Below the pieces are notes generated by a model. That model was not told where the DNA came from, did no database searches, and was given only the letters and a program-made list of their open reading frames with translations. Positions 42,927 through 50,287 of a stretch of DNA of 64,000 nucleotides are shown here, piece by piece; positions within the stretch are counted from its first letter, which is position 1; each line of letters opens with the position of its first letter. This DNA is from Sulfurospirillum cavolei. Lineage in GTDB: Bacteria; Campylobacterota; Campylobacteria; Campylobacterales; Sulfurospirillaceae. A program made the translations under genes and the position numbers. Location of the stretch: the NCBI RefSeq assembly GCF_000813325.1, contig NZ_BBQE01000001.1. One strand, 5' to 3'.

Positions 42927-43525
42927 ACCAACCCTTTTTGACAACGTCTAAGCACGGTCCACGACGCTAAAATCGTAGCGATCATCAACACGCCGTTGAC
43001 CCAAAGATAAGGCGTCATGCCAAGTCCTAACACCAAAGCCGTACTTCCTATCACAAACGCTCTATCACTTTTGCCCATAGGACCGTCGTAACGACGTGTT
43101 TTTCCAATGACCGCACCCAAAATACCTGCCATTTCCGTCAAAATAGCAACAATCACAAAAAGCGTCACCCACAAAGGCGAAACACCTTCTATCATGGCAA
43201 AAGGCAAGTACAACGCAGTATCACTGAGCACATCGCCCATTTCATTAAGCATCGCACCGAGATCGCTTTTCATATCATGCTCTTTGGCTAACATTCCGTC
43301 AATCGCATTCAGTGCCATTCGCACAAACAACACAACAGGAAGCATCCATAACGTCCACAATGCCCCTTGCGTCAGAGCAATCAACCCACCCCAAACGACG
43401 CTAAGACCTAAAGCGGCTAAGGTGATTTGATTGGCAGTAATACCCCTGTTCGCAAGAACTCGAACGATAGGGCGAAGCACACTTTGAAAAGCAGGCTTTA
43501 AATCATAAATAGTTGGCATTTTCAT
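42923..43525 (-). CDS. CDP-alcohol phosphatidyltransferase-family protein (YnbA-like) with altered motif
   Basis: 200 residues from ATG 43525, 7 nt after AGGAA; an upstream non-ATG extension of 13 codons overlaps that SD. Several membrane helices and the CDP-alcohol motif as NAIDGMLAKEHDMKSDLGAMLNEMGD. Compared with D-x2-DG-x2-AR...G-x3-D-x3-D, the first and third Asp are Asn. E. coli YnbA is similar in size. Members transfer a phosphatidyl group from CDP-diacylglycerol to an alcohol. The altered metal ligands may mean a different acceptor or mechanism. First gene of the five-gene cluster. Confidence 0.8.
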   Translation of the reverse strand: MKMPTIYDLKPAFQSVLRPIVRVLANRGITANQITLAALGLSVVWGGLIALTQGALWTLWMLPVVLFVRMALNAIDGMLAKEHDMKSDLGAMLNEMGDVLSDTALYLPFAMIEGVSPLWVTLFVIVAILTEMAGILGAVIGKTRRYDGPMGKSDRAFVIGSTALVLGLGMTPYLWVNGVLMIATILASWTVLRRCQKGLV

Positions 43526-43723
43526 TTTTCTATTCCTACGGTTTAGTATCAAAAAACAGATCAATATCCTTACATGTCAAAGTATTGATCTACCATTCTC
43601 TTTTTTGTGATCTTCTTTTTGACATGTCAAGGTTATAAACCATTTTATATTACGAAAATTTTAACCTAAATTTCACACTTTTTACCTCTATAATATTTTT
43701 TGTATCAACTACACGTCAAAAAA
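43526..43723. promoter_or_regulatory. Upstream region of the ynb-like operon with paired ACATGTCAA sites
   Basis: About 200 bp, AT-rich. Two near-identical sites, TTACATGTCAAAG (43571) and TGACATGTCAAGG (43620), lie some 50 nt apart upstream of the operon, and a third, CTACATGTAAC, overlaps the end of the amidohydrolase gene. They could be operators. No gene seen. Confidence 0.4.
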
Positions 43724-44710
43724 TTACGCTACATGTAACACTTTCCGATAATTTGTAAAAATCGGATGATTCGCAGGAAAATAGACCATCATCGCTTTAA
43801 CGTAGCGGTCAAACACATTTTTCTCTTGGGCGATGCAAAGGCGTTTTAAAAGCGCTATGTCGTAACTGTTCCACACCGTTGTAAACGGTACGGGGTAGTC
43901 GCTTCCAAAGAGCAGTTTGGGGTGAATGTCGCTTTGTGTACTGAGATGGCGCAACACTTTGGCGCGCACAGGCGTTAATAAGGCTGAGACATCGGCGTAG
44001 AGATTAGCGTGTGTTTTGAGCATCTCAAGCAAGGTAAAATAGTCATCGTTAAAGCGTTTGGGATTGGAGGAAAGGGCTTTAAAAATATGACGCGGCTCAT
44101 AACTCAGTGCCATATGTGCGCAAATGACTTTCACACCAAGTTCTAAAGGTTGACGCACCATCTCGATGCTCTCGCAGGTTTTATACGAATGCACGCTACT
44201 CTCGCTTCCCACATGCACGATGAGCGGCAGATCAAGGCTTGCGAGTTTTTCAAAATAGGGACGATAGCGCGCTTCGCGTGTGTCCACACCCCAATAGTTT
44301 TGCAAAAATTTTGCCCCTTTAAAACCTAAGGCATGGTACTTTTCTATGAGTTCCAGCGCATCGGGGCGTTTAGGATTGATCGAGAAAAAAGGGATGATGA
44401 GCTCTGGAAACTTCTCGTACAACGCCACCACATCCTCATTGCTCGCACAAACGGTTTTGTCTTTATGAAGAATATTGCCCTCATTATCAACTTTCGCATC
44501 GACGCCAAAAAGCACGATTTTTTCGATGTGTTCTGAGCTTTTCACCGAGTTCATCAGCGCGTCGGTGTAGGCTTTGTACGGCTCTTTTGCAAGGGCTTTG
44601 GCGTCGATGCCGAAGCGTTTGGCAAAAAAACGTAAAGCAACTTTGTCATAAAGACGGTTGAAAGAGACTTCACTGTTCAGCAAATGCACATGGGTGTCGA
44701 TGGTTTTCAT
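43724..44710 (-). CDS. Amidohydrolase-family metal-dependent hydrolase
   Basis: 328 residues, TIM-barrel amidohydrolase-2 type. Metal ligands visible: DTHVH (His7, His9), GFKGAKFLQ (Lys region ~133), VHVG and CAHMA histidines, and FGSDYP Asp (~268). The family includes hydrolases and decarboxylases acting on small carboxylic or cyclic compounds. It is upstream of and on the same strand as the lipid cluster but separated by about 200 bp, so it may be co-regulated rather than co-transcribed. Substrate unknown. Confidence 0.8.
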   Translation of the reverse strand: MKTIDTHVHLLNSEVSFNRLYDKVALRFFAKRFGIDAKALAKEPYKAYTDALMNSVKSSEHIEKIVLFGVDAKVDNEGNILHKDKTVCASNEDVVALYEKFPELIIPFFSINPKRPDALELIEKYHALGFKGAKFLQNYWGVDTREARYRPYFEKLASLDLPLIVHVGSESSVHSYKTCESIEMVRQPLELGVKVICAHMALSYEPRHIFKALSSNPKRFNDDYFTLLEMLKTHANLYADVSALLTPVRAKVLRHLSTQSDIHPKLLFGSDYPVPFTTVWNSYDIALLKRLCIAQEKNVFDRYVKAMMVYFPANHPIFTNYRKVLHVA

Positions 44711-44714
44711 TTCT

Positions 44715-44746
44715 ATATTCCTAATATCTTAAACATATTGGAATAT
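44715..44746 (-). promoter_or_regulatory. Inverted repeat spanning the amidohydrolase ribosome-binding site
   Basis: ATATTCCTAATAT and ATATTGGAATAT form an imperfect inverted repeat with a 7-nt centre; the arm nearest the gene contains the AGGAA SD. It could be an operator for an ArsR-type repressor or a structure that hides the SD. Part of it (TTAGGAATATA) recurs ahead of arsR at about 38172, though shared SD sequence explains some of that. Confidence 0.45.
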
Positions 44747-44821
44747 TAATATCTCTCAGCTAAAAATATTCTTAAAAACGAAAACCGATATATCGATGTA
44801 TTTGTATGACGAAGTCTAAGG

Positions 44822-45262
44822 TTATTTAACTTTTTTATAAACCGTTTTATACCCGCCGGCTTCTGTAGAAATGGTCTCTTGATCGAGGATTTTATAGGCA
44901 TTGCCTACTTTGATATCATCATCGAAAACGATTACTTTATCTGCTTGAATATCGTAACTCACCGGCGTCTTCGTACCGAAAAAAAGCATACTTTTACGAT
45001 CAAACTGAATTTCTAAAATGCCCAGCTTTGTTTCGGCTCTCCACTTGCCGATTAAAGGATTGCGATGCGTTTCATCCCAATAAAATATAACGCCCAATGC
45101 CAAGAAAAGCACGATAACGATACCCGAAAAAATCTGAAATACCGGCAAAGAAGGTTTTTTGGCGGGAACTTTCGACACTGTCCGAACACGCGAGGGTGTT
45201 TTTGCTTTACGAGAGGGTGTTTTAGCGTTTGACATGCGAGGTTTTCGACTCTCTGGGCGCAT
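44822..45262 (-). CDS. Small membrane-anchored protein of the NPL(I/L)GKW pair, copy 1
   Basis: 146 residues, not a family I can name. Basic N-terminal tail rich in Lys/Arg/Ser/Pro (~1-40), one membrane helix (~42-62, FQIFSGIVIVLFLALGVIFYW), then a ~80-residue probably periplasmic beta-rich domain starting NPLIGKWRAETKLG and ending GGYKTVYKKVK. It shares this layout and both end motifs with the divergently transcribed gene next door, so the two are paralogues. Topology (Lys/Arg inside) suggests the domain faces the periplasm. Confidence 0.75.
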   Translation of the reverse strand: MRPESRKPRMSNAKTPSRKAKTPSRVRTVSKVPAKKPSLPVFQIFSGIVIVLFLALGVIFYWDETHRNPLIGKWRAETKLGILEIQFDRKSMLFFGTKTPVSYDIQADKVIVFDDDIKVGNAYKILDQETISTEAGGYKTVYKKVK

Positions 45263-45293
45263 CCGTTACCTTTTAAAAATGAGTTATCGACGC

Positions 45294-45341
45294 ATTATAA
45301 CATTCTTACATGTAAGGTTAAAAGCTTCTGCGTGTTATAAT
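45294..45341. promoter_or_regulatory. Divergent promoters around a CTTACATGTAAG palindrome
   Basis: TATAAT for the plus gene is at 45336-45341. TATAAT for the minus gene reads at 45299-45294 on the minus strand. The 12-bp perfect palindrome CTTACATGTAAG (45305-45316) sits between them, about where both -35 regions would be. A dimeric regulator bound here could control both paralogues together. Confidence 0.55.
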
Positions 45342-45377
45342 TTCTTGACGCATTACTCTAAAAGGAAGATTTCGACT

Positions 45378-45971
45378 ATGTTTTCAAAAGTGATCAATCT
45401 TTTTAAAGTCAAAGAAGACGATACTTTAAATTTTATCAATCAAGAAGCGTTTCAAAAACCTTCAAAAAATCATCGATTTACACAAGAAGAGGAAGACGCT
45501 TTTTTTGAGCACCTTGAAAAAGAAGATTTGGCGATTCAAGAAGAAAGCCCTTCTCCCAAAACGACACCGACGTCGCGTGAATCGACTTTAAAAAAAATGT
45601 ATGCGTGTATGAAAGAACGCGATTGGAACCCAAAACACCATCCCAAAATCCTCATAGGTTTATCCGGAACCGTTCTTTTAGCCGCTTTCATCGCATTTAT
45701 GCTCCACGAAACACCCAATCCGCTTCTCGGGAAATGGCAGCCGATCAAAAAAACCAATATTTTCGCACCGACCGGAGAAATTGAGTTTCGTAAAGACCAA
45801 CTCTTGGCCAACGGCGTAACGACGCCGATCGAGTATACGATAGAGTCCCAGTACGTCGAAGTCGTCGACCTCAATACGAAAATGCGCATACCGTTTTACA
45901 TCACCGGCGATAAGACGATCGAACTCAATCTTTTGGGTGTGAAAACGACGTATAAAAAAATCGATAAATAA
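45378..45971 (+). CDS. Small membrane-anchored protein of the NPL(I/L)GKW pair, copy 2
   Basis: 197 residues from ATG 45378, after AAGGAAG. Acidic, helical N-terminal region (~1-85, TQEEEDAFFEHLEKEDLAIQ), one membrane helix (~97-114, ILIGLSGTVLLAAFIAFM), and a periplasmic-type domain beginning NPLLGKWQPIKKTN and ending GVKTTYKKIDK. The domain is related to that of the 146-residue protein on the other strand. The cytoplasmic parts differ: acidic here, basic there. Function unknown; the beta-rich domain is reminiscent of small lipocalin-like folds but I cannot assign it. Confidence 0.78.
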   Translation: MFSKVINLFKVKEDDTLNFINQEAFQKPSKNHRFTQEEEDAFFEHLEKEDLAIQEESPSPKTTPTSRESTLKKMYACMKERDWNPKHHPKILIGLSGTVLLAAFIAFMLHETPNPLLGKWQPIKKTNIFAPTGEIEFRKDQLLANGVTTPIEYTIESQYVEVVDLNTKMRIPFYITGDKTIELNLLGVKTTYKKIDK

Positions 45972-45998
45972 AGCGGTCTTTTTTTTAAAGTACCGCTT
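45971..45998. terminator. Bidirectional hairpin between convergent genes
   Basis: AAGCGGT / ACCGCTT stem around a 14-nt T-rich loop, overlapping the ends of both flanking genes. Short but well placed. Confidence 0.5.
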
Positions 45999-46491
45999 CG
46001 AAACTGAGTAACGTTTTGCCCTCTTTTTGAAGCAACAATACGCCCTCTTCTATCTTATACGTTTGAGCTTTGGACAAAGCGTTCAAAAAGTCGCGTTCGT
46101 CTTGAAGTCTGGGGCACGCCATCATCGTAGAAGCCACTTTATCGAAGCCGACGCGTTGAGAAGTTTCATCAAGCGTGTACGTTCCTAAAAGAATATTGCA
46201 TCCGCCAAAACCCTGCAAGCGTCGATTTTCCAATTTTAAAATCAAATAGGCTTCGCGTTCGCCCGCTAAAGCGATCACGGCTTTGCCTTCGACGCCGATA
46301 AGCTTCCAGTGCACTTCTTGAATACGCGTCGGCAAAAATTCCGTCTCGTCTTTAACGTCTGCGTTTGCGACTTCGGTTTGTTTGGTTTCTTCATGCTGAG
46401 CGACAGGTGCAAGCTCGGGCGTAGAAGGCGTGCAACCGCACATCATACATACGCCGATACCCAAAGCCGCAAGACGATAACATCGGTACAT
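45985..46491 (-). CDS. META-domain (HslJ-like) lipoprotein
   Basis: 168 residues from ATG 46491, 6 nt after AAGGAG. Signal peptide with lipobox MMCGC, then a Glu-rich linker, then a META domain (~50-168) with the typical GFGGCNILLGTY and MACP motifs. META/HslJ proteins are small secreted or lipid-anchored proteins linked in E. coli to novobiocin tolerance and heat shock. The Cys pair in GGCN and MACP may form a disulfide. Last gene after ribBA and the Kef-type gene on the same strand. Confidence 0.83.
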   Translation of the reverse strand: MYRCYRLAALGIGVCMMCGCTPSTPELAPVAQHEETKQTEVANADVKDETEFLPTRIQEVHWKLIGVEGKAVIALAGEREAYLILKLENRRLQGFGGCNILLGTYTLDETSQRVGFDKVASTMMACPRLQDERDFLNALSKAQTYKIEEGVLLLQKEGKTLLSFEAVL

Positions 46492-46508
46492 CCATTTCTC
46501 CTTCACAT

Positions 46509-48206
46509 TTATTCTTTCGTTATTTCGCGAATCAATTCATATTCATTTTTGCGTAAAGACTCCAACAATACGCTAATCTCATCAGGTTGAACGCCCATTT
46601 GGCTGAGGGCTTCTGAACCCGTGCGAATGCTGCTTTCCAAAGTCTCGGCGATGACCCAACTTGCCCCCGCCATCAGCATTTTGTCCATGGCTTTGATGTC
46701 GAGTGCTCGTGCCAAGACTTTAATATGCGGATAATTTTCTTTAATGTGTTTCACCACTTTAATCGCATTTAAACTATGATCAATCGAAACGATGAGCATA
46801 GACGCTTGGTCGAGTTTGATCGTATTGAGAAGCCTCATATCGGTAATATCGCCGAAAAAAACCGGAAACCCTTGTTTGCGCCCGTGCGCTACTTCGCTCG
46901 TGTTGACGTCAAACACCATAAATGGAATCTTACTACTCTTGAGCATTTGAGCGATCACTTTACCCGTACTTCCGTATCCGGCAATAACAACTTTATGCTC
47001 GATGCTCACACCGTCCGCATTGAGGTAAGAAAACGGCGAAACATTGGCCAGTTTATTGGCAAGCGAACATCCAAACGAATAGAGCACCGGCGTAAAAAGC
47101 ATACTAATCGAAATCACGCCGATTCCGACGACGAAAAGTTGATCGTCGATAATGCCTAAAGCCTTTGCCGCACCGAACAAAACAAAACCGAATTCACCGC
47201 TTTGATTGAGCAAAAATGCCAATTTGATCGCAGCACTTTTCGTACCGCCGAAAGCAAGCACCAACACAAAAATAACCAATGCCTTAAGTATCAAAATAAC
47301 GCCGATATGTCCGCTAAACACCCACGGATCGTTCATGATGGCATTAAAATCGATCGACATTCCTACGGCAATGAAAAAAAGGCTCATGAGCATTCCTTTA
47401 AAAGGCTCAAGGCTCGATTCGATTTGAAAGCTGTAACGAGACGTGGAGAGGAACATTCCCATCAAAAAAGCACCGAGTGCCATCGAAAGCCCCGCATGAT
47501 CCATGAGGTATGCCGAAAGAACGACGCTGAGCATCGTCAGGAGTAAAAAAGCGTCTTTGTTGCGCTGTTTAGCAACTTTGTCCAAGGCTTTGGGAATAAT
47601 ATAGCGACCGAATACGACCAACAGTATGATCATAACGACAATATTTAAGATGGTTTCGATCCACGAAGTTTCGTCAACGGAAGGCTGATGTGAAGACAAC
47701 AAAGGCAAAATCGCTAAAAGCGGAACGACGGCTAAATCTTGAAGCAATAAAATAGCAAAAGCGTTTTTACCGTGTTCGGTATTGAGTTTACCCTTTTCTT
47801 GTAATATTTGCATGACAAACGCCGTTGATGAGAGTGCCAACGTAAAACCTAAAAGCATCGCTACGCGGATATCTTCGACGAAAAGCTTCATGTACCATCC
47901 AAGAACAACACCGGAGACGACGACTTGCAAAGAGCCCATACCGAAGACTTCTTTACGCATCGACCAAAGCTTTGTCGGTTGCATCTCCAATCCGATAATA
48001 AACAAAAGTAGCACAACGCCGAATTCCGTAAAGTGGCGTAACGTTTCGACTTCGCTCGTTACCGTAAACCCTCCCGTATGCGGACCGACGATAATACCGG
48101 CAAGCAACAATCCCAAAATAGAACCCAAACCGATACGCTTAGAAATCGTTACCATAATCGACGTTACCGCCAATAAAACCAATGAGGAGAGTAGGAAAAA
48201 ATCCAT
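46509..48206 (-). CDS. Kef-type CPA2 monovalent cation:proton antiporter with TrkA-N domain
   Basis: 565 residues. About 12 membrane helices (~1-385), then a Rossmann TrkA-N/RCK domain starting VVIAGYGSTGKVIAQML (~408) with VFFGDITD. The family exports K+ or exchanges Na+/K+ for H+, gated by nucleotides or glutathione adducts. Lies 21 nt after ribBA and 2 nt plus SD before the META lipoprotein. It could be KefB/KefC-like or a sodium exchanger; I cannot choose. Confidence 0.87.
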   Translation of the reverse strand: MDFFLLSSLVLLAVTSIMVTISKRIGLGSILGLLLAGIIVGPHTGGFTVTSEVETLRHFTEFGVVLLLFIIGLEMQPTKLWSMRKEVFGMGSLQVVVSGVVLGWYMKLFVEDIRVAMLLGFTLALSSTAFVMQILQEKGKLNTEHGKNAFAILLLQDLAVVPLLAILPLLSSHQPSVDETSWIETILNIVVMIILLVVFGRYIIPKALDKVAKQRNKDAFLLLTMLSVVLSAYLMDHAGLSMALGAFLMGMFLSTSRYSFQIESSLEPFKGMLMSLFFIAVGMSIDFNAIMNDPWVFSGHIGVILILKALVIFVLVLAFGGTKSAAIKLAFLLNQSGEFGFVLFGAAKALGIIDDQLFVVGIGVISISMLFTPVLYSFGCSLANKLANVSPFSYLNADGVSIEHKVVIAGYGSTGKVIAQMLKSSKIPFMVFDVNTSEVAHGRKQGFPVFFGDITDMRLLNTIKLDQASMLIVSIDHSLNAIKVVKHIKENYPHIKVLARALDIKAMDKMLMAGASWVIAETLESSIRTGSEALSQMGVQPDEISVLLESLRKNEYELIREITKE

Positions 48207-48227
48207 ACAGAGCCTTTAACGTTGGAG

Positions 48228-49250
48228 TTATAAAACTATTTCTTGCGCAATGTTCAAACCAAAACCCGCTAAGCCGACATAATCTTTATGCGGCGTAATA
48301 GAAATCAAATCAAGGCTTTCTATCCCTAATTTTTTCAATATTTGCGCACCGATACCGAATTCCCTCAACTCTTGGTTGCTCGAATATTCATTATCGACAA
48401 AAATAAAGACGCCGCCGTGTGTTTTCAAATACTCAATCGCCTTTAAAATACCGTGATATTTTTTCTCATTGGCCAACAGTTCGCTATCGGGTAAAATATG
48501 GTGAAATTTAACCGCGGCTTTTTTACCGACTTCACCGAACATGTAGACAATATGATGGTTACCTTCATGATCGATCATGTCGATTTTACGGGTTTGTGCT
48601 CCAAAAAACTCGACGTTTGCCGCAAAAATCTCTCGCACCAGAGATTCCGATTGCATACGGTAAGCTACGATATCAGAAATATAAACGATATGAATACCGT
48701 GTTCCTGACAAAAAAGATCCAAATCGTCTCGTCGTGCCATATGACCGTCTGCTTTCATCACTTCGCAGATCACCGCCGCTTCCCGAAGACCCGCTAAACG
48801 GCAAAGATCGACAGAGCCTTCCGTATGCCCCGTTCGCACCAACGTGCCGCCTTTACGCGCAATCAACGGGAAAATATGCCCGGGACGAACCAACTCTTTA
48901 GGAGAGCTCATCGTATCGGCTAAAATCTTGATCGTTACGTCACGCTCGTATGCCGAAATACCCGTCGAACACACCCGTGCATCTACCGATACCGTAAATG
49001 CCGTCTCATGCTGAGAGTCGTTGTACTTGACCATCGGCGTGAGCTCTAAACGCGTGGCGATCTCGTCGTTCAGCGCGACGCAAATAAGCCCCCTAGCTTC
49101 CGAAGCCATAAAATTGACTTTTTCCGGTGTCGAGAATGTCGCGGCATAGACTAAATCCCCTTCGTTCTCTCGATCTTCATCGTCTACCATCATTACCATT
49201 TTGCCGTGCTTAATATCTTCGATGGCTTGCTTGACTCTTTGAATAGGCAT
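48228..49250 (-). CDS. ribBA: 3,4-dihydroxy-2-butanone-4-phosphate synthase with degenerate GTP cyclohydrolase II half
   Basis: 340 residues. N-terminal ~1-200 is an intact RibB: DDEDRENEGDLVYAA, GHIFPLIARKGGTLVRTGHTEGSVDLCRLAG. The C-terminal half (~205-340) has the RibA fold outline (GVFIFVDNEYSSNQELREFGIGAQIL...ISITPHKDYVGLAGFGLNI) but lacks the Cys-rich zinc site and the SECLTGD-type motif. Makes the four-carbon precursor of riboflavin. The second half is probably not a working GTP cyclohydrolase II, as in other Campylobacterota; a separate ribA should exist elsewhere. Confidence 0.92.
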   Translation of the reverse strand: MPIQRVKQAIEDIKHGKMVMMVDDEDRENEGDLVYAATFSTPEKVNFMASEARGLICVALNDEIATRLELTPMVKYNDSQHETAFTVSVDARVCSTGISAYERDVTIKILADTMSSPKELVRPGHIFPLIARKGGTLVRTGHTEGSVDLCRLAGLREAAVICEVMKADGHMARRDDLDLFCQEHGIHIVYISDIVAYRMQSESLVREIFAANVEFFGAQTRKIDMIDHEGNHHIVYMFGEVGKKAAVKFHHILPDSELLANEKKYHGILKAIEYLKTHGGVFIFVDNEYSSNQELREFGIGAQILKKLGIESLDLISITPHKDYVGLAGFGLNIAQEIVL

Positions 49251-49293
49251 TTTCGCTCCAAAAATAATTTTAAAAAAGTATAGTCAAAAACCC

Positions 49294-49322
49294 TTGACAA
49301 ACACATTAAAAGTGACTATAAT
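49294..49322 (+). promoter_or_regulatory. Consensus sigma-70 promoter of the tRNA pair
   Basis: Perfect TTGACA and TATAAT separated by 17 nt, 20 nt ahead of tRNA-Gln. The strongest promoter in the window by match to consensus. Confidence 0.85.
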
Positions 49323-49341
49323 TTCACCTCGTTTAAGGCAT

Positions 49342-49417
49342 TGGGGTATAGCCAAGCGGTAAGGCAACTGGTTTTGGTCCAGTCATTTCAGGGGTTCGAA
49401 TCCCTTTACCCCATCCA
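49342..49417 (+). tRNA. tRNA-Gln (anticodon TTG)
   Basis: 76 nt including encoded CCA. Acceptor arms TGGGGTA/TACCCCA, anticodon stem ACTGG/CCAGT with loop TTTTGGT, T-loop GGTTCGAATCC. Co-transcribed with the next tRNA. Confidence 0.95.
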
Positions 49418-49435
49418 CCTTATTACATCTTTCGT

Positions 49436-49511
<76 letters not shown>

Positions 49512-49559
49512 TCATTATAAAACTCCCCAAAACAGGCTTCTTTCACAAACGAAAATCTT

Positions 49560-49889
49560 GAATGTGTCCAAACTGTGCCCACGTTGTGTCGCTCTAAAAA
49601 AATGATTGCAGAAACGTTGCCCTCTTCTTGCTTTTTTGGCTTGTAAATTTCGCATAACGCCTTACAGTTTCTCTTGAAATACCTAACTTTCTAGCAATCG
49701 CACTTTTACTAAAACCCTCAGCTAAAAACTTCTTTATCATTTTAATTTCACCTTTTTTTAACACCAAACTCCTTCCAAAAAAATTGAAAATGGAGTTTAA
49801 CCAATTTAACTTGGTTCTTTAAGGTTTTAAATCAAAATGCAACTCTCAAATCACATTTTCAACTGACCAGTTTAGCAGTTCGTTTGACA
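49560..49889 (-). mobile_element. Left-end remnant of an IS21-like element
   Basis: On the minus strand a TG-starting end (TGTCAAACGAACTGCTAAAC, at 49889 inward) leads by about 125 nt into the istA-like fragment. IS21 ends begin TG and carry repeated sub-terminal motifs. The rest of istA and all of istB are missing, and the right end was not found. It lies just after the initiator tRNA gene. Confidence 0.5.
49594..49764 (-). pseudogene. IstA-like helix-turn-helix fragment of an IS21-family transposase
   Basis: 56 residues from GTG 49764, preceded by AAGGAG. Reads MLKKGEIKMIKKFLAEGFSK then SAIARKLGISRETVRRYAKF, the N-terminal HTH seen in IstA transposases. It stops at TAG after 56 codons, whereas IstA is about 350-500 residues with a DDE domain. 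It could instead be a free-standing small HTH protein, but the flanking end-like sequence favours an insertion-sequence remnant. Confidence 0.65.
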
Positions 49890-50114
49890 CTTTATGCACA
49901 TATGAGAGATATTTCCGCCCATACTGTCACCCATTCTATAGCTGCTTATTTCGAGTCTTGATGCAAACCTGTCGTATTTTTCCATTTTTCCAGTCCAGTA
50001 TCTTTTCTTTGTGTGATGATTACTCTTTATCTCCAACACACGGTACCTTATCTTTAATCATGCCGTTTTTTGCTATAATCCAAACTTATTTTAGCTATAG
50101 ACAAGGACTTTACA
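49890..50114. other. Non-coding spacer ahead of the bpt operon
   Basis: About 225 bp with no gene that I can support. Contains the extended -10 element annotated at its end. Confidence 0.5.
50074..50079 (+). promoter_or_regulatory. Extended -10 promoter of the bpt operon
   Basis: TTTTTTGCTATAAT pattern: TATAAT preceded by TGC and a T-run, the common Campylobacterota promoter type; no clear -35. It lies 36 nt before the small ORF. Confidence 0.55.
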
Positions 50115-50285
50115 ATGCAAAATGCGTTGTTTGACGATCTAAAATCGATCAAAGAGAAAATGAATCAAGATGAAAAAATCAATCAAGAAAAGCTCATAGA
50201 AGCGCAAAAGCAAGAGAAGGAAAAAAAATTGCAAGCGCAATTTGAGACTTTTATGAAAACTTCGGGTGTTAAAAAACTCCACTGA
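50115..50285 (+). CDS. Small highly charged coiled-coil protein
   Basis: 56 residues: MQNALFDDLKSIKEKMNQDE..., Lys/Glu/Gln-rich single helix ending FMKTSGVKKLH. SD AAGGA lies 8 nt before the ATG, a promoter is just upstream, and the stop is 2 nt before bpt, so it looks like a genuine first gene of the operon. I do not recognise a family. Confidence 0.7.
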   Translation: MQNALFDDLKSIKEKMNQDEKINQEKLIEAQKQEKEKKLQAQFETFMKTSGVKKLH

Positions 50286-50287
50286 TT

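Noticed and set aside
45159..45377. 73-codon upstream extension of the plus-strand paralogue
   Set aside because: It overlaps the divergent gene and its promoter; ATG 45378 has an SD and a -10 upstream.
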